64,000 nucleotides of DNA from Odiellus spinosus (lineage: Eukaryota > Arthropoda > Arachnida > Opiliones > Phalangiidae), in the NCBI GenBank assembly GCA_963920705.1, contig OY987233.1, positions 10,465,459 to 10,529,458 on the forward strand. Direction: 5' to 3'. Both the position numbers and the translations under genes were made by a program. Positions 1 to 12,600 of the stretch are shown here, in pieces (positions within the stretch are counted from its first letter, which is position 1; each line of letters opens with the position of its first letter). The notes under the pieces are model-generated. The model was given only the letters and a program-made list of their open reading frames with translations, was not told the DNA's origin and ran no database searches.

Positions 1-32
1 ATTAGATTGTTCGTACAAATATACATGAAATT

Positions 33-1210
33 CTAATTATGATAAGAATGATAGTGCATAGGTTGGTTGCTTACGGTTCCTCCACCCGAACCACCGGCTC
101 CTCCCGGTTTACGCCATTTTTCTTGTTGGTGAAATTCCGTCATAGGTTTACCACCAATTCCGCAAGTTCCTACACCTACTCTTCCATTCACATTATCGGG
201 AGACGCGAATATACTCTTTTTCACGTGACCTTTGACATTTTTAGTACCGGCTTTTTGATTAAATTGTTGCCATTTACTTTTTTCTTTCTCTCGTTCTTCT
301 TCGACTTGTTTCATTCTCGACGCTTTTTTCTGGGCTTTCTTTTTCTTATACTCTTTTTGAGCCATCACCATTTGCTTCCTACAGTCGATAATAAAGTATT
401 TAAACGTTAAAAACATCCACTTACTTATTTAAAACAATCGTTTACTTTGATTTATTAGATTCGGCTACTTCTAAAGCTCGTTTCTTATCAACTGGTTTTA
501 GCTTCGTATTCTGAAATGAACTTATTAACTTCAATGATAAAATTTCACGTTTTAAAAACTTACCAACACAAAATCGTGATGTTTATAATGAGGAAAAACG
601 ATTGTTACTAAACCCTGTTCGGTTATATCTACTACAGAACCTTCGTAATATTGACCATCTTTTGACCAAGGGGCCAAACAAATATCTCCTGGTTTCCATT
701 TCCTTACGGCTTTTACGGTTTTAGAAGAAGTAGACGCTTCCGCGTTTGATTTATGGGCTTTTAATAGTTCTGTAGTTAGATTGATTACTTCCTAAAAAAG
801 ATAATTATCTTTGAAATCACATACATAAAGCATTCCACAATCAGTCAATCACTACGTTACTTACTTCAAGATCATGTTTAAGCTTTAATAGCTCTTCATT
901 CTCAGGTTCATTAGTTAGTGCCGCTTCAACCTGAAATCATTAAACGTTAATTAAAACGAAAATTAAATTAATTAGCTAAACAATGGAATTTTAATTTGAC
1001 AAATTGTACTCGAAATTGATAACCAAGGGACCAAGGCTTAACACTCGTCTATTGTTTTACTCGTATAAGCCTTGATTTCATAATTATAAATCGTTGATTT
1101 ATGGGACTAAATATTTATTGATTCATTAAAAATAAGATTTTAATTACCTGTTGTAACTGAACTTGATAATTTTGAAGATTAGAAGCTAATTCATCTCCCT
1201 CCGCTGCCAT
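33..1210 (-). CDS. SMNDC1: Survival motor neuron domain-containing protein 1 (splicing factor SPF30), complete CDS in 5 exons
   Basis: Exons in transcript order: 1210-1148, 930-865, 791-564, 510-446, 378-33 (stop 35-33), giving 255 aa against 238 in human. All junctions are GT-AG and phase-consistent. Exon 1 encodes MAAEGDELASNLQNYQVQLQQ-like sequence that matches the family start. Exon 3 carries the Tudor domain (about residues 73-119; WKPGDICLAPWSKDGQYYEG), which in this family binds symmetric dimethyl-arginine on spliceosomal proteins. Exon 5 has the basic helix (KEYKKKKAQKK), then KWQQFN and the highly conserved KKSIFASPDNVNGRVGVGTC block near the C terminus. The known role is U2 snRNP/tri-snRNP assembly in the nucleus. 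The tail after GIGGKPMTEF is glycine-rich and longer than in vertebrates. The 3' UTR and poly(A) signal run off the left edge. The identification rests on strong remembered family similarity. Confidence 0.95.
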
Positions 1211-2779
1211 TTCAAACGCAAAATCGTACTTGTATAATTATTTTAGGAAACCACATTGAACATGGTTTCCAGATGGCGTGCAAAGCATTGTCATCAGCTT
1301 TATCATTGGACAACCTAAAGTAGGCTTAGAAAAAGGCTTTTTTTCAAAAAGTCCGAACATAGTGTCTTGAATAATTAAACTGGTCCGATTAGTAAATAAA
1401 TTAAATAAATTTGTCTAGGCATTTAATAAACCGGTTTTCGAGTTGTAGACTTTCCATATTTCTAAGCATGGATCTAAAAACTAAAACTAGATAGCGCTAC
1501 CATTGAAGAAAATTCTTTTAAACCTAAAACCGCGCGAAATTTAAAAGAAGACCTACGTTTATTTTATCAAAAGATGTTTGGTTGACGTAATTCAAATTAT
1601 TCAGTAGGTTTACTCTTGCCGATTCGAAATGACTTTGTGAAAAAATACAAAGGCAAACGCAGCGATAATTAAAAGAGTTAAAAACTACAGTTTTCCATCC
1701 AAAATATAATTTATTTTTGCGGAAAAGCGAAAAAAAGGGACAATTGCCTATCTTCAAGCAATCATGCCATAAACCTGGCCTTGGTCGTAAGATTTTAAAT
1801 ATTTTCGAATGTCATTGTGAAGGAAATTTCAGTATCTAAGTTCGTTATACTTATGAATTACGACGCAAAATCACATGACAAAAAAGTCAAAATCACTGAT
1901 TTTTAAACGCATTTTTACTTTGTTCACGACGATCAGCACTTTGATGTAAAACGTAAATCAAACCGAACTTTCGAAGGCGAAATTAAACCATTAAATCAAA
2001 TAGGGCAATTAAGATTTCGTGATAAGAATAATTAAAAATGAAAAAAATGATCAGATATTAGTTAAACCGGATATAGATGGTTTTCAGAAAGCTTTATAGT
2101 GACGTATCTTTGTTATATGCCTGTAGAGAAAAATATGACTGTCATGGCCACTAAAAACTAACTATCCACAATTTAAAATAACCTAGGCCTACTTTCTTAA
2201 AGGGATTGTACCACAATCAGGGCCAAATTAAATTAAAACACCTGAACAACACATTATTTTAAATATGCTAACGGTATCAGTCTAATCCTATTTTTTATAT
2301 ATATGTAAAGATACGCGATAATAAACAAAATGTCCCGAAATTCTCTAATACGAGATGGCATTAATGAGCTCTAAGTGGTATCCAATCTGCCTCAAGTTTA
2401 TCCCTTACACAGAGCTATCCAACTTGTTTATTTGTTGTTCATAAGTATCAGAGAAATCAACCGAAAAAACAATGCTACGACGTCAATCAAGTTATAATGG
2501 AGCTATCAAAACGTCTTCAAATACAAGCAAAAAACGCTCCTTATTCTGATTTTTGACGTGTAACAATACTATGACATCATCAAATGGATAAAATTCGAAA
2601 ATTTGAAAGCAAAATTTTTGCACAAATCATATTTTATAATAAAAAAAAACTTTAAATAATACGAAACTAACCCTTTACTAATCGATCAACCAGTTTGGTT
2701 CAGTTAAAAACCAATTATTCAAAATACACGAATAATATTTTTCATAGTGATTTTTAATTGAGGCCCTCAGGTTAAATAA
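1211..2779. other. Intergenic, no recognised content
   Basis: AT-rich sequence upstream of SMNDC1. It should contain that gene's promoter, but I see no TATA box, CpG-rich block or coding segment that I can support. The short open frames here have no coding character. Confidence 0.4.
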
Positions 2780-3050
2780 ATCTGATGTCAAACAAGGTTT
2801 AATTATTAAATTTGAATTATTGATCGTAAATGTAAGATTTCGCAAATTTTGAACTTAAAAATAGCGCCAGTCTGACTGGAATTGAAAAAAAAAATTGTGT
2901 TTAAGAAAGATTTTCGTGATTAAACTATTAAACATGACGTCAAATAAGGCTTAATTATTAAAAAATATTTATCATTTCTTCGCTGAGAAACTAAATAGAG
3001 AGAAAATTTTATAAAAAGCGCCAGTCTGCCTGGAATCTTCTAATAAGGAA
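2780..3050. repeat. Two-copy tandem duplication, unit about 150 bp
   Basis: Two diverged adjacent copies share GACGTCAAAYAAGGYTTAATTATTAAA at the start and AGCGCCAGTCTGMCTGGAAT at the end (first copy about 2787-2882, second about 2936-3035). Unit ends are approximate. Confidence 0.6.
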
Positions 3051-3419
3051 GCTAACTATTGATAATTGATGCAGATTTGAAATATAGCCAATCTGTCTGC
3101 TTTAACAAGTTTTCACTAGTTCAAACGCGTTAAGAACTGGTAGTTTAAACCACATGTTATAATTACAATTAAAATATTTTAGTTAAAACTTAAAATAACG
3201 TAGTTAAACCTAGTTAATGTTTTTACTCTTAAGGATGAAAAATTGTGAACCTTCCGGAAGTTAATGGTTAAGAGGAAACACGCGTTACCTCGTGAGAAAA
3301 CGGTAAACAACAATTTTAACTATTGGCGCCAAAAATGTTAAGGTTTCGCGCGCTTTTTCACGCCGCCTAGTCTGACATAATAGCGGAATTATACAAGTTT
3401 GTGACGTCAGTATTATAGA

Positions 3420-3600
3420 TCCAACTGGCAGAGAACTTACAATTCGGGCATTACGCGATTTCGCTGGATAGGCAGAAGAACTCAACAGCGAAATTTTTCG
3501 CTTGCCGTAGCAAAGTCGTATAATTTGAAAGTTATAACGCATCTATTACGTTTTCACCTTCTCTATATAAGGAAGAAGCTTAACACGAGATGTCCTTTCT
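3420..3600 (+). promoter_or_regulatory. Candidate TATA promoter of the SLC20 gene
   Basis: TATATAA lies at 3564-3570 within CTCTATATAAGGAAG. It is preceded by a block richer in G+C than its surroundings, with a CRE-like TGACGTCA at about 3401-3408. A splice donor CAGAT|GTAAGT follows at 3627/3628, and the first SLC20 coding exon has a good splice acceptor before its ATG, so an upstream untranslated exon is expected. Linking this promoter to SLC20, 5.5 kb away, is inference. Confidence 0.45.
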
Positions 3601-3627
3601 TCAAGTAGTATTAGTTTCCAACCAGAT
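3595..3627 (+). other. Candidate 5' untranslated first exon of SLC20
   Basis: The start is placed about 25-30 nt after the TATA box. The end is a strong donor (GTAAGT at 3628-3633). An ATG at 3590-3592 would, if transcribed, open a short upstream reading frame that runs across the junction to 9180 and stops at a TAA before the main ATG at 9222. Confidence 0.4.
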
Positions 3628-6600
3628 GTAAGTCTTAAATCTTTCATTTTTCAATTACTTCCGAATGGGGGCTTGCTTTTATCTCGTACAATGAACGTTT
3701 TGAATGCCAGTTAAAAAATAAATCTCTATTATGAATCAACTCCATTCATAAATGATTGTAATCGCTCGCCACAGACGCAATTTGATACTCAAGTGCAATG
3801 TCATCATTACTTAGGAGTTTTTTATTTTATTTCTTAAGAGATTTAACGTTCATATAAATTGATTATCGAACCCTGTGATTATATTAAAATAAACTAAGTT
3901 TAAAAATAGAATATGCATTTTAAAGCTATGTATTGGAATTTAAATTATTGTTATTATTAAAATATGCCTTGAAATTGTGAAAATTATTGACAAAATCAGA
4001 TGAAAATAACTTCATTGAAAACGAATATAGATTGTTTCAATATGAATTGGTCGAAAAATGCATTTTTAAAATTTAAAATAATAATTTTTATATTTTAATT
4101 GATAATTTACTTTATATTTAATTTAATTTAGTTTAATTAGTGGAAAACTCACAAAATTGTTAGTGGCAAACAGTATTTGACACATTATTTAAAGATTAAG
4201 GTAGCTAATATAATAATTATGTTTTATATGAAACGCAACGTTTCAGTACCATTTAAGTCATGTACACATTACACTTTTTTTGGAGCGTTGCGTCATGGAA
4301 ATGGTTGCGACGCGTTGGATTTGAACTATTAAATAATTTTAATGATTCTAAAAATATCTCAGAAATCTGAACTAAAAAATATTATTTAGTTTATTAAAAT
4401 ATAAAATAATATACTTAAAAGATAATTACAAATAGTGTTCTATTAGATTAACACACGTGTGTTAATGAAAATGAACTTAAGCCTAATTGTAATTAGATCC
4501 CAAACTTTCGTTAATTTATTTTAATTCTCTTTGTTTTAATTTTGGCCTGATTATAAAATTGGGTCAACTTCTGATCTATTACTTTCAAGCTTGGTATTAA
4601 AATACCTCTCTTCGAACAGATTTCTGTCACTCAAAAGCAACACGTGTAGCGCCGCTCTCTCTAACCCTAATTTTATTTTTTTCCAACTCTCTCTTCGCAC
4701 TGATTCCGACATCGAGTTGTCTACCGCGGAAGCCTTAAAATGACCCTGAATGGGCTTCTTAAAGGGAGAGTGAACTGGAAAATTAAGGGGGCATCAAAAT
4801 AATCAAGAAAGAGCAAGGTTTATCGCGATTTAAAGAGTGATGTGCATGCCGTAGCGCGTGTCGCGGGGATTTTATTAAACCAAAGGTACATCAGTCAGAG
4901 GTTTTAGTTTTAATTGAATCACACCACAATCAGAAGGTTTACAATTTCAGGCAATAACATTTCCTGGAATGTATTTTCTTGGCATTCGCCCTATTTAAAC
5001 ATAAATCAGCTTAGTTTTTTTTTTAATCGTTTGATTTCATTCTCACTTTAAATAATGTTTCCCCGATTAAAAGATAAGATTATAAAGAGGTTGTATTACG
5101 TGTTTCCTATATATCGTCACAACTACCGTGCAGAAACCTTAGCAGACAACGTTTCGGTCGTGAATTAGTTTTTGATTGGTGCGCAACTAGGCAAGGGTTA
5201 GATGTGCACAAAACACGAAATTAAACCCTAACAAATAAGCCTAATGCACTAAAAAATAATAGAAATCAATTGTTTAAATTACTAGAAAAATAGGCTTAGC
5301 AGAAACAGTGGAAAGTTTGATATTTCATCATTCTCAGTTAAAAACCAAGTAAGCCTTGGTTGTAAACAGCTTCTTGGCGTAACGTTTCTAATTTAGGGAT
5401 AAAATGAAAACAATAAGGTCATCATTTCATGCCTTGATAAATTTACAAAACAAAACAGTGTAACTGACCCTTTAGATAGGCTACCGTGGAAACAGCCTTG
5501 TAATTTACAAGTTCTAGGGATATATAGTGATTTTAGTTTTTACGATCATTTTCTAGCCTTCAAAATATTGAATCTATAGTGCAGAAAAAGAATAATAAAT
5601 TCAACTATTACGCGGATAACGGAAGAGTTTTTTTTTTTTTTTTTCTTCAAACATTTTTTGGGATCATTCCAAACTGGAAGAAGTCATCGTGGCGTCGGAG
5701 CAAAGACTCCGTCTCGGGGAGGATATACAGTGTAGGCAAAATGATAGTGACACATTTAAAGTGAGACTGTAAACATTGTTTTGTTTTTCAAAGGACTAGT
5801 TAAAAATTCTAGTTGAAAAACTTTAAACCTTTGGGTTGATTCGTAATTAAGAAAATTCAAAATTAAAATTATCTAAATATATTGATAGTTTTTTTAATTT
5901 GATGTAGTAATTAACGTAATGTAGCCGAAATTAATGTAATTTAAGGTTATTAACGAAGTCTACGTGCAACCGAATCAAGATGAACAGCTCAAAGATTGTG
6001 ATAATTGAGAATATTTGGAACATAATTTCTTTCTAGAGTTATATTTAGATTTTATTTTATTCTTACAATGTTAGTGTTGGGATAGCTTTAAAAATTCGAT
6101 ACGGACAGACATATTTATAATTTATTCAACCCCAAAGAGCTTAGTATCACTTTGAAAGCAATAGCGACAGGTGTTTTAATTTTCAAGGATTATCAAGTTA
6201 CGTAGAAAGCATGATGTATTACTATTTTCCCTCGCGGTACTCTTTTATTGGGATAGAGAATAGAAACAACATTTTTATTTTAACTTCCTCTTTTGTTTTT
6301 AAGGTTTTTCTACCCCTCTGCAAAAATGCTTTTGTCACGTAAGTTCTAACTAAAGATAATTGAACTTAAGTTCAAAAAGTAAATACAAAACACCGGAGTG
6401 ATTTCTGCTATGGTTAAGAATAGACAGACGCACACGTGATTTAATTAGTTTCTTTACTTAATTCCACACTGTTTGCCCTTAGAGGACTGTTATGATTGCC
6501 AGGTTTTGTTACTCATATTTATCTTAAAGATGAAATATTGAGACAGATAAGTTATTAAAATAATCGCGTGGCATTCGCGCAATTTTTAATGTCAACGCCA

Positions 6601-7040
6601 TAAATAATTGATGTCATAGAATGTTTTTAAGAAAAGAACTTGCCAATAAGTCGGGTCCACAAAACAGAATTTGTTTTGTAGGAATTTAACTGCCAGTTTT
6701 TAAAAAAAGGCGACGAAATAAATATCTTATCTCCCAAGACGCCGAGAATTTACAAAGAGCTGGCTTTATTGAAAAACCCAATTTTCCTTCCTTGTTAACG
6801 AAAAACAGTCTAAACAAATCGATTGCAAAACAATAAGCTATCTCGAGGAATCAGACTGTGGCTAGCTTGTTACTATAGAGATTGTCTTGTTAAAAATATC
6901 TATTTCCAGAAGGAGATATAATAGGTTGGATCAGAAGCGGAAGAACCCAAAGTTGGGTTTTATTGGCTTCTGGTTATATCATCTACAAATTCGCTGTGGT
7001 TTGAGCATAGACTAAGGGTTTGGTTAGAGTTTCCAATTGG

Positions 7041-7490
7041 TAATAGATGATATTATAAAAGAAGTTGTGGTTGCGACGTCTTGTTCAAATGTTGCTAACT
7101 ACGTCACGAAATCACGTGAGCCGAGAAAATTTCAGCCCCACTTCTCGTGGCCGATTGACCACCCCCTGGAGCGCGTGCACGGCCGCTCTTTTGTTAAGTT
7201 TTAAGGTTTATTGACCCCACAGCGGTACTGCTACAGGTGTTCGCTGACTACAAACGCGTGAAAAGATAAGAAAATAAGTGAAAGTGGTCACCACTACTAG
7301 GATAGGGGAAGCTTCTTTGAACCTACAACAAAAGAGCGACCGTGCACGTGCACCTGGATATAGAAAAAATAAGCTTAAGAAATGCTCGTTGCTCACGAGC
7401 GCTAGAGCTTTATCAGCTATTACGTAGCTGATGACGTCGACGGCAACATGCCATAAGTAAGCTCCTCCTCTTTTATAATATCATCTATTA
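7041..7490 (+). mobile_element. MITE family E, copy 1 (450 bp)
   Basis: A perfect 21-bp terminal inverted repeat, 7041-7061 and 7470-7490, beginning TAATAGATGATATTATAAAA. The interior has no coding capacity. The right half matches the inverse of the copy at 40436-40723 (shared GACGTCGACGGCAACATG segment). The interior has several CACGTG-like and ACGTCA palindromes. No target duplication is certain because the flanks partly extend the inverted repeat. Confidence 0.8.
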
Positions 7491-7990
7491 ACCAGGTAAA
7501 TTACTAAGGTAATGGAAATTAACGATTTTCTCTGGCAATATAAATGGTAATTTAAAATTTTAAATCTGTTGTATTTAATCAGTAATATTTATGTTATTAA
7601 TTTTGGATTTATAATTGGGCTTTATCAGCCCGCCAAAAATTGCTATAGCCGACGGTATTACACGTCGTCTCAGCGAGTTATTGGGGTTAAGTTTTCAACT
7701 AGCAATTGCCGCACCTCGGTTATACCTCATTGATAACGGCATTGCCTCTGCGCAATGATAACTTTCAAATGGAAAGATAATAATATATATGGTAACTGGA
7801 AGCTACCTCAAATGAGGTCCATCCCCGACTCTCTTCCAGATTCTAAATACAATCAACGCGTGAGTTATTACAACCCGACATATTTTATCTAAACGTAAGT
7901 TTAATTAAGATATGGCCGAGAAATAAATACAATTAGTAATATGATTCAAAAGATATCGAGTTCTTTCAACTTTTCCCAAACTGGTGTAAT

Positions 7991-8058
7991 CGATTAGGCC
8001 TATTTAAATGATAAGGAATCGATAAAAAAAAATTACTTCTTAGGTTGCGTTACCCCTT
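7991..8058. mobile_element. Family B MITE fragment (right end)
   Basis: Matches the family B right arm: GATTAGGCCTATTTAAATGA, then AAGGAATCGAT and TAGGTTGCGTTACCCCTTT. The left part is missing. Confidence 0.6.
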
Positions 8059-9221
8059 TGGGAAAGTAATCTTAGATAATGTATTGTTAGATATAAGATT
8101 CGATATATTGTGCAAACCTATATTTTAAGTTACCATAATTACGCATTTATATTTTCAAACCGAAGTTCAAGATCAAAAATCGGAAATATAGAATATTTTC
8201 TCTCAACAGATTCGATTGTATTTTCGCTGTATTTTTTTATTGCTAGTATATAGTTTCTAACACGGCCATGGTATCATCCTTAAAGCATCCAAAGGGGAAA
8301 TGGGGAAAAAGGTCTACCATATAAACAGTGTCAATTTAAAATCCCCGACCTTGGCTCAGGAAAGTTCGAGTGAATAATGATACTGTGACGAGTTTGAAAC
8401 AAGAGGTTACCCTCAGAAATAATCAAAGCAACCAAGCTACTTATCTTGGCTAGGTTTTAAACTAAATACGTAGTTTTTTAACAACACATTCAAATATTAT
8501 TGTTAAGCGAGCTTAAAAAGTATGGAAACAAAACAAAAATAAGTTGGAGTCCAACTTAACAGTTTTGAAATTGTATCAATGATCAAAATTAAAGCTTCGT
8601 ATGTGTCTATTCGCTATCTGTCGGTTGATATCGAAAACCTGAGGGGTTGAATTAAAGGGAGGGTGAAAAGGCAAATGAAGTGAACTTTTATAAAGAACTC
8701 TGATAAAAATTAATTCCTAGAATTTCTTTAATTACTTATTTAGATAACGTGAAAGCAAGCTACCCAAGCGCCGTGTTTCTGAATATATAATAATCTTTAA
8801 GACTCTTTAGAGATTAACCATGAAGTTTTCCATTGGTGGGGGCAAGTCGTTAATTTAAAGATAAGATTTTATCCATCTATTTAAGGGAGTATTATATAGA
8901 TAAGAAAATGTCTAATCTCTTTTAAAAACCGCGTCACGCAGTCGAAATTGATTAGTGGTGGATCAAATCCAGTCGAAGAGAGAGTGTTTGAGCGCGAAAT
9001 CATTTTAAAAAGTTATACTCTTCGCGAAGATAAAAGCGAGCCACTATATCCAATCTAGTTTCCGTATTTGCTCATTTTAAGGAAGATTATTAATTACAGT
9101 TCGCGTGTATTTATGTTGCAGAATGTTTTTAATCTAACTGTATCGTAAAAAATTGAGTACTTGGTCTTCCGATTTCCAGGAAAATATTTCTGATCAGTAA
9201 CTGTTAAAAACACACGTCAAA

Positions 9222-9570
9222 ATGCCTTACTTACCATCCGGAATTGAACGTAAGTACAGATTTATTATTCAATGTATTGATTTATAGATTTCTTGTCTTA
9301 CACCCTTTTGACAATGAGAGTTTTTGCTGATTTCCGCCCAATTTAGGCTTCTTTAGGATATCTAACGGAAGCGTTCGGGGCAATACTATTTTCTAAATTT
9401 CGACCTAATTCGATTTTTTTATCAATTAAGTTTGCAACTGCCCCTAAATTTACATACCCCCACTTTTGAAATAAATAGGTTCTATATAATATGTACACGA
9501 GGGCGCAGAGAGAAGAGGGATAGTTTTTCCTCGCTCTACCTAAGCTTAAAACTACAGATATTCGCGGGTA

Positions 9571-9607
<37 letters not shown>

Positions 9608-12600
9608 CGTGAGGCTATCCCTAAACTATCTGTTATTTTATCATTTTTACCATTAAATCTTTGAACTCAATTCATTTTAATGATCCAAGGGGATTAGATT
9701 TTATTTACAACGCATGATGAACATGTGAAACCGCACGCCTAAATCATGCCGCCAAGAAAATATCAAATTTGATAAAATTTGGCGACAAAATACTCTTTAT
9801 CTATCTCAGTACGTAAAAGTATAAATTTTATTTTTTGGTTCGTATGGCCAATTAAGATACGAACTGTGTTGAACCGAAACTTGAAGTATCCATTACTATA
9901 TACAAATAATAAAATATAAATTCTGTCTTAATGATGCCTCTTAATTCTGGAGAGATAATGTTTATTGGAATACTACTACCACTGAATAAGATAAATTGGA
10001 TGTGATATCTTTAAGTTAATAAACAGATCTAAGCGGCCATAGAAAAATAACAAGAGGGGTAGAAAATTAAGCTTGGATATGATTTTCTAACTGTCTTTTT
10101 GAAAATAGTAGTTAAATTGTATTGAAATGCCTAATTTATTTGCGTAAATATTTTTTTAAGATGTTAATAAAAACATCTACGACCATTGTAAGTGTTAGAA
10201 CAAGAGTGAAAATTTGTTTTCATGGTAAATAGTTGTTAAGTAGCGAAATTCCGCTAAGCTAAGCGTCCCATATAAAAAGCATTATTTTTCATTTGCCCCT
10301 GAATGTGAGCTTTGCCTTGGACACGGTTGTACGAGTGTTGAAACACTTTTACAGGCGTCCCATAGAAAATACATTATTTTCTGAACTCCCCGACATGGGA
10401 GCCGACCAGTATTTATCTCTCGTCCTCACCGTCGACTTTTAAAAAACAAATAAAGGGTATTATGTCGAGCAGGGCGTATCGTCTTTCACTTCACTGTTTC
10501 AAAAACTATAAATAAATAGGGTAATGGCAGCACCCTGACTTTGATTGTATTAATGGACTATGGGAGAATAACATGGTGTGCCGCTTTTGTCATTTTCGCG
10601 TTACTACCGATCCCGTAGTAGAGGACTACCTTAGAAATAGTGAGCTTTACAGCTACGCTATATAAAAACATTTGAAATTTTCAAATCTCCAGGATAAAAC
10701 CCCATTTGAAAATTTCAAATACGTTTTTCTCAAATTTCTGCTGGATGTAGATTTTTGGGTATTTTTTTCGTAGTTCCTCTGGGCCCTAATTAGTCCGTAT
10801 CCATCGTTCCATTAATTATTTTAACACTTTTATGACGTGGGTACTAAAAATGATAATTTTGTACCATTATTAGTGGTGATCTAATTATAATATTTTCCCA
10901 ACACGATCTAGATACGATGGTGGCATACGCGCCCGATGCATTGTGGATCATAATCGTGGGATTTATCGTGGCATTTTTCCTGGCATTCGGTGTGGGTGCA
11001 AACGATGTTGCCAATTCTTTCGGTACATCGGTCGGTTCAAAAGTCTTGACACTAAGACAAGCTTGTATCTTGGCTACTATTTTTGAAATCCTAGGAGCAA
11101 TTCTACTAGGTAAAAACAATAACAGACTTGACATAATATATACACCCACTACATTTCGATTTTTAGTTCTATTTTTAGTTACTTTTCCCCGTTTCGAATA
11201 TTATCATAAGTCAATAATAAAATCCCAATAAGTTAGAGTAGACAAACAACTGATGCCACTCCATAACGTTGATTTTTTACATACCAATCTATTTAACCCA
11301 TCGGGAATAATTATTTATTTTGGTCTATTGGATCGAATTCTGTTGGTGTTTTCAAATTTCAATCATTTTTGACCAAATTATAAGATTGGATAAGCCAATT
11401 TCTTTGCTTATTATTATTGGAGCATATTGATATTAAAAGTAAAACTTGCGTCACTTCACGCGTATGTAAAAATATCCCTGACATTTTTTAGATTCGCGAG
11501 ATCAATCTGCCAAGGCCCGAATGGAGTAACATGTTGAGTGTGTAATTTGAAAGTTATTTTGTGACGTAAGACAGTTAATTTTTTTCTTTTTTTCGTGTCT
11601 GGATAGGTTCCAAGGTATCGGACACGGTTCGGAAAGAAATTTTCGACGTCGATATGTATATTGGTAACGAAAAAGAACTAATGCTTGGAAACTTGGCAGC
11701 TCTGGGAGGTAAGAATAATAATATGGAGCAGTTAGTGGAAATAATTAATTTTAAGGTTACACAATCGGAGTTACTAAACAATTTTAAGTTTGAATAAAAG
11801 CTTTTTAGGTAATACCAAAAGTGTATTACTTTATTCCATAAAAGTAAACTAACGCCCTGAAGCTTAATAGTATCAGCAAAGGTCCAGTTTTACGTCATAG
11901 CCCATCACTTAAAACTAGCCAAAAACGTCATCACCCCTGTCTGCCTCAAGTGATTTGGACTCTTCAGCTCGATATTTTGAGGCGGGAGAGAGGGACGGAA
12001 TTTAGGCGGGCCGCGCTTCGCTATTTCTCCGCAGAGTGGCGCTTCCAACTTCACTATTTTCACGGCGACTACATCCGCTAGAGCGTCTCGAATCCTGTAG
12101 AATCTGCCGGTACATTTACCCGGACCTTCGTTGAAAGTATTAAGCTACGGGTGTTGTTTACTTTTATGGAATAAAATGATAGACTTTTGGTAATACCTAA
12201 ACGTTTTATTTAAAAAGTAATCATCTGGAGGACACTCAGATTGTAAGACAAGTGAAATAACTTTAGAATCTAACGCAAAATTCCAAATTTAAACACACAT
12301 TGCATTGCACGTGTCAAGAAACTTGAGAAGTACCCGGAAAAATCCAGTTTACGTTAATTTTTAACCAATCAGCGAGCAGTAAACTGAAACAACTTACTAA
12401 CATAAAACACTTGATGCGGGAAATACAAAGATTAAAGTTTCACTAGCTATCGCGGGAAGTAAAATCGGTTTCATCTTGAAAATCATAAATTTGTTACACT
12501 TTTTTTCAAAGATTGGTTGGTATAATAACATTGATGCGGATTAATACATAGTGTTTAACCTCATTGAACGTAAAGTAGTCTGTAACGAGTATCTTTGAAT

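Larger units (their letters stand above)
3628..9179 (+). other. Putative first intron of SLC20 (non-coding)
   Basis: 5.5 kb of AT-rich DNA between the candidate untranslated exon and the acceptor TTCCGATTTCCAG at 9167-9179. It contains MITE E1 (7041-7490) and a fragment of family B (about 7991-8058). Near 4757 and 8655 it has TTAAAGGGAG-type ends that resemble family B termini, with no clear partner end. I saw no coding exon. Confidence 0.45.
9250..10911 (+). other. SLC20 intron after coding exon 1
   Basis: Non-coding. It contains a family I dispersed-repeat copy (about 9497-9570), a poly-T run (9575-9607) and a diverged direct repeat GCGTCCCATAKAAAA at about 10263 and 10356. A short inverted pair, TTTGAAATTTTCAAAT and its complement, lies near 10670-10725. 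Confidence 0.6.

Noticed and set aside
39-410. 123-codon plus-strand frame
   Set aside because: Antisense shadow of the last SMNDC1 exon.
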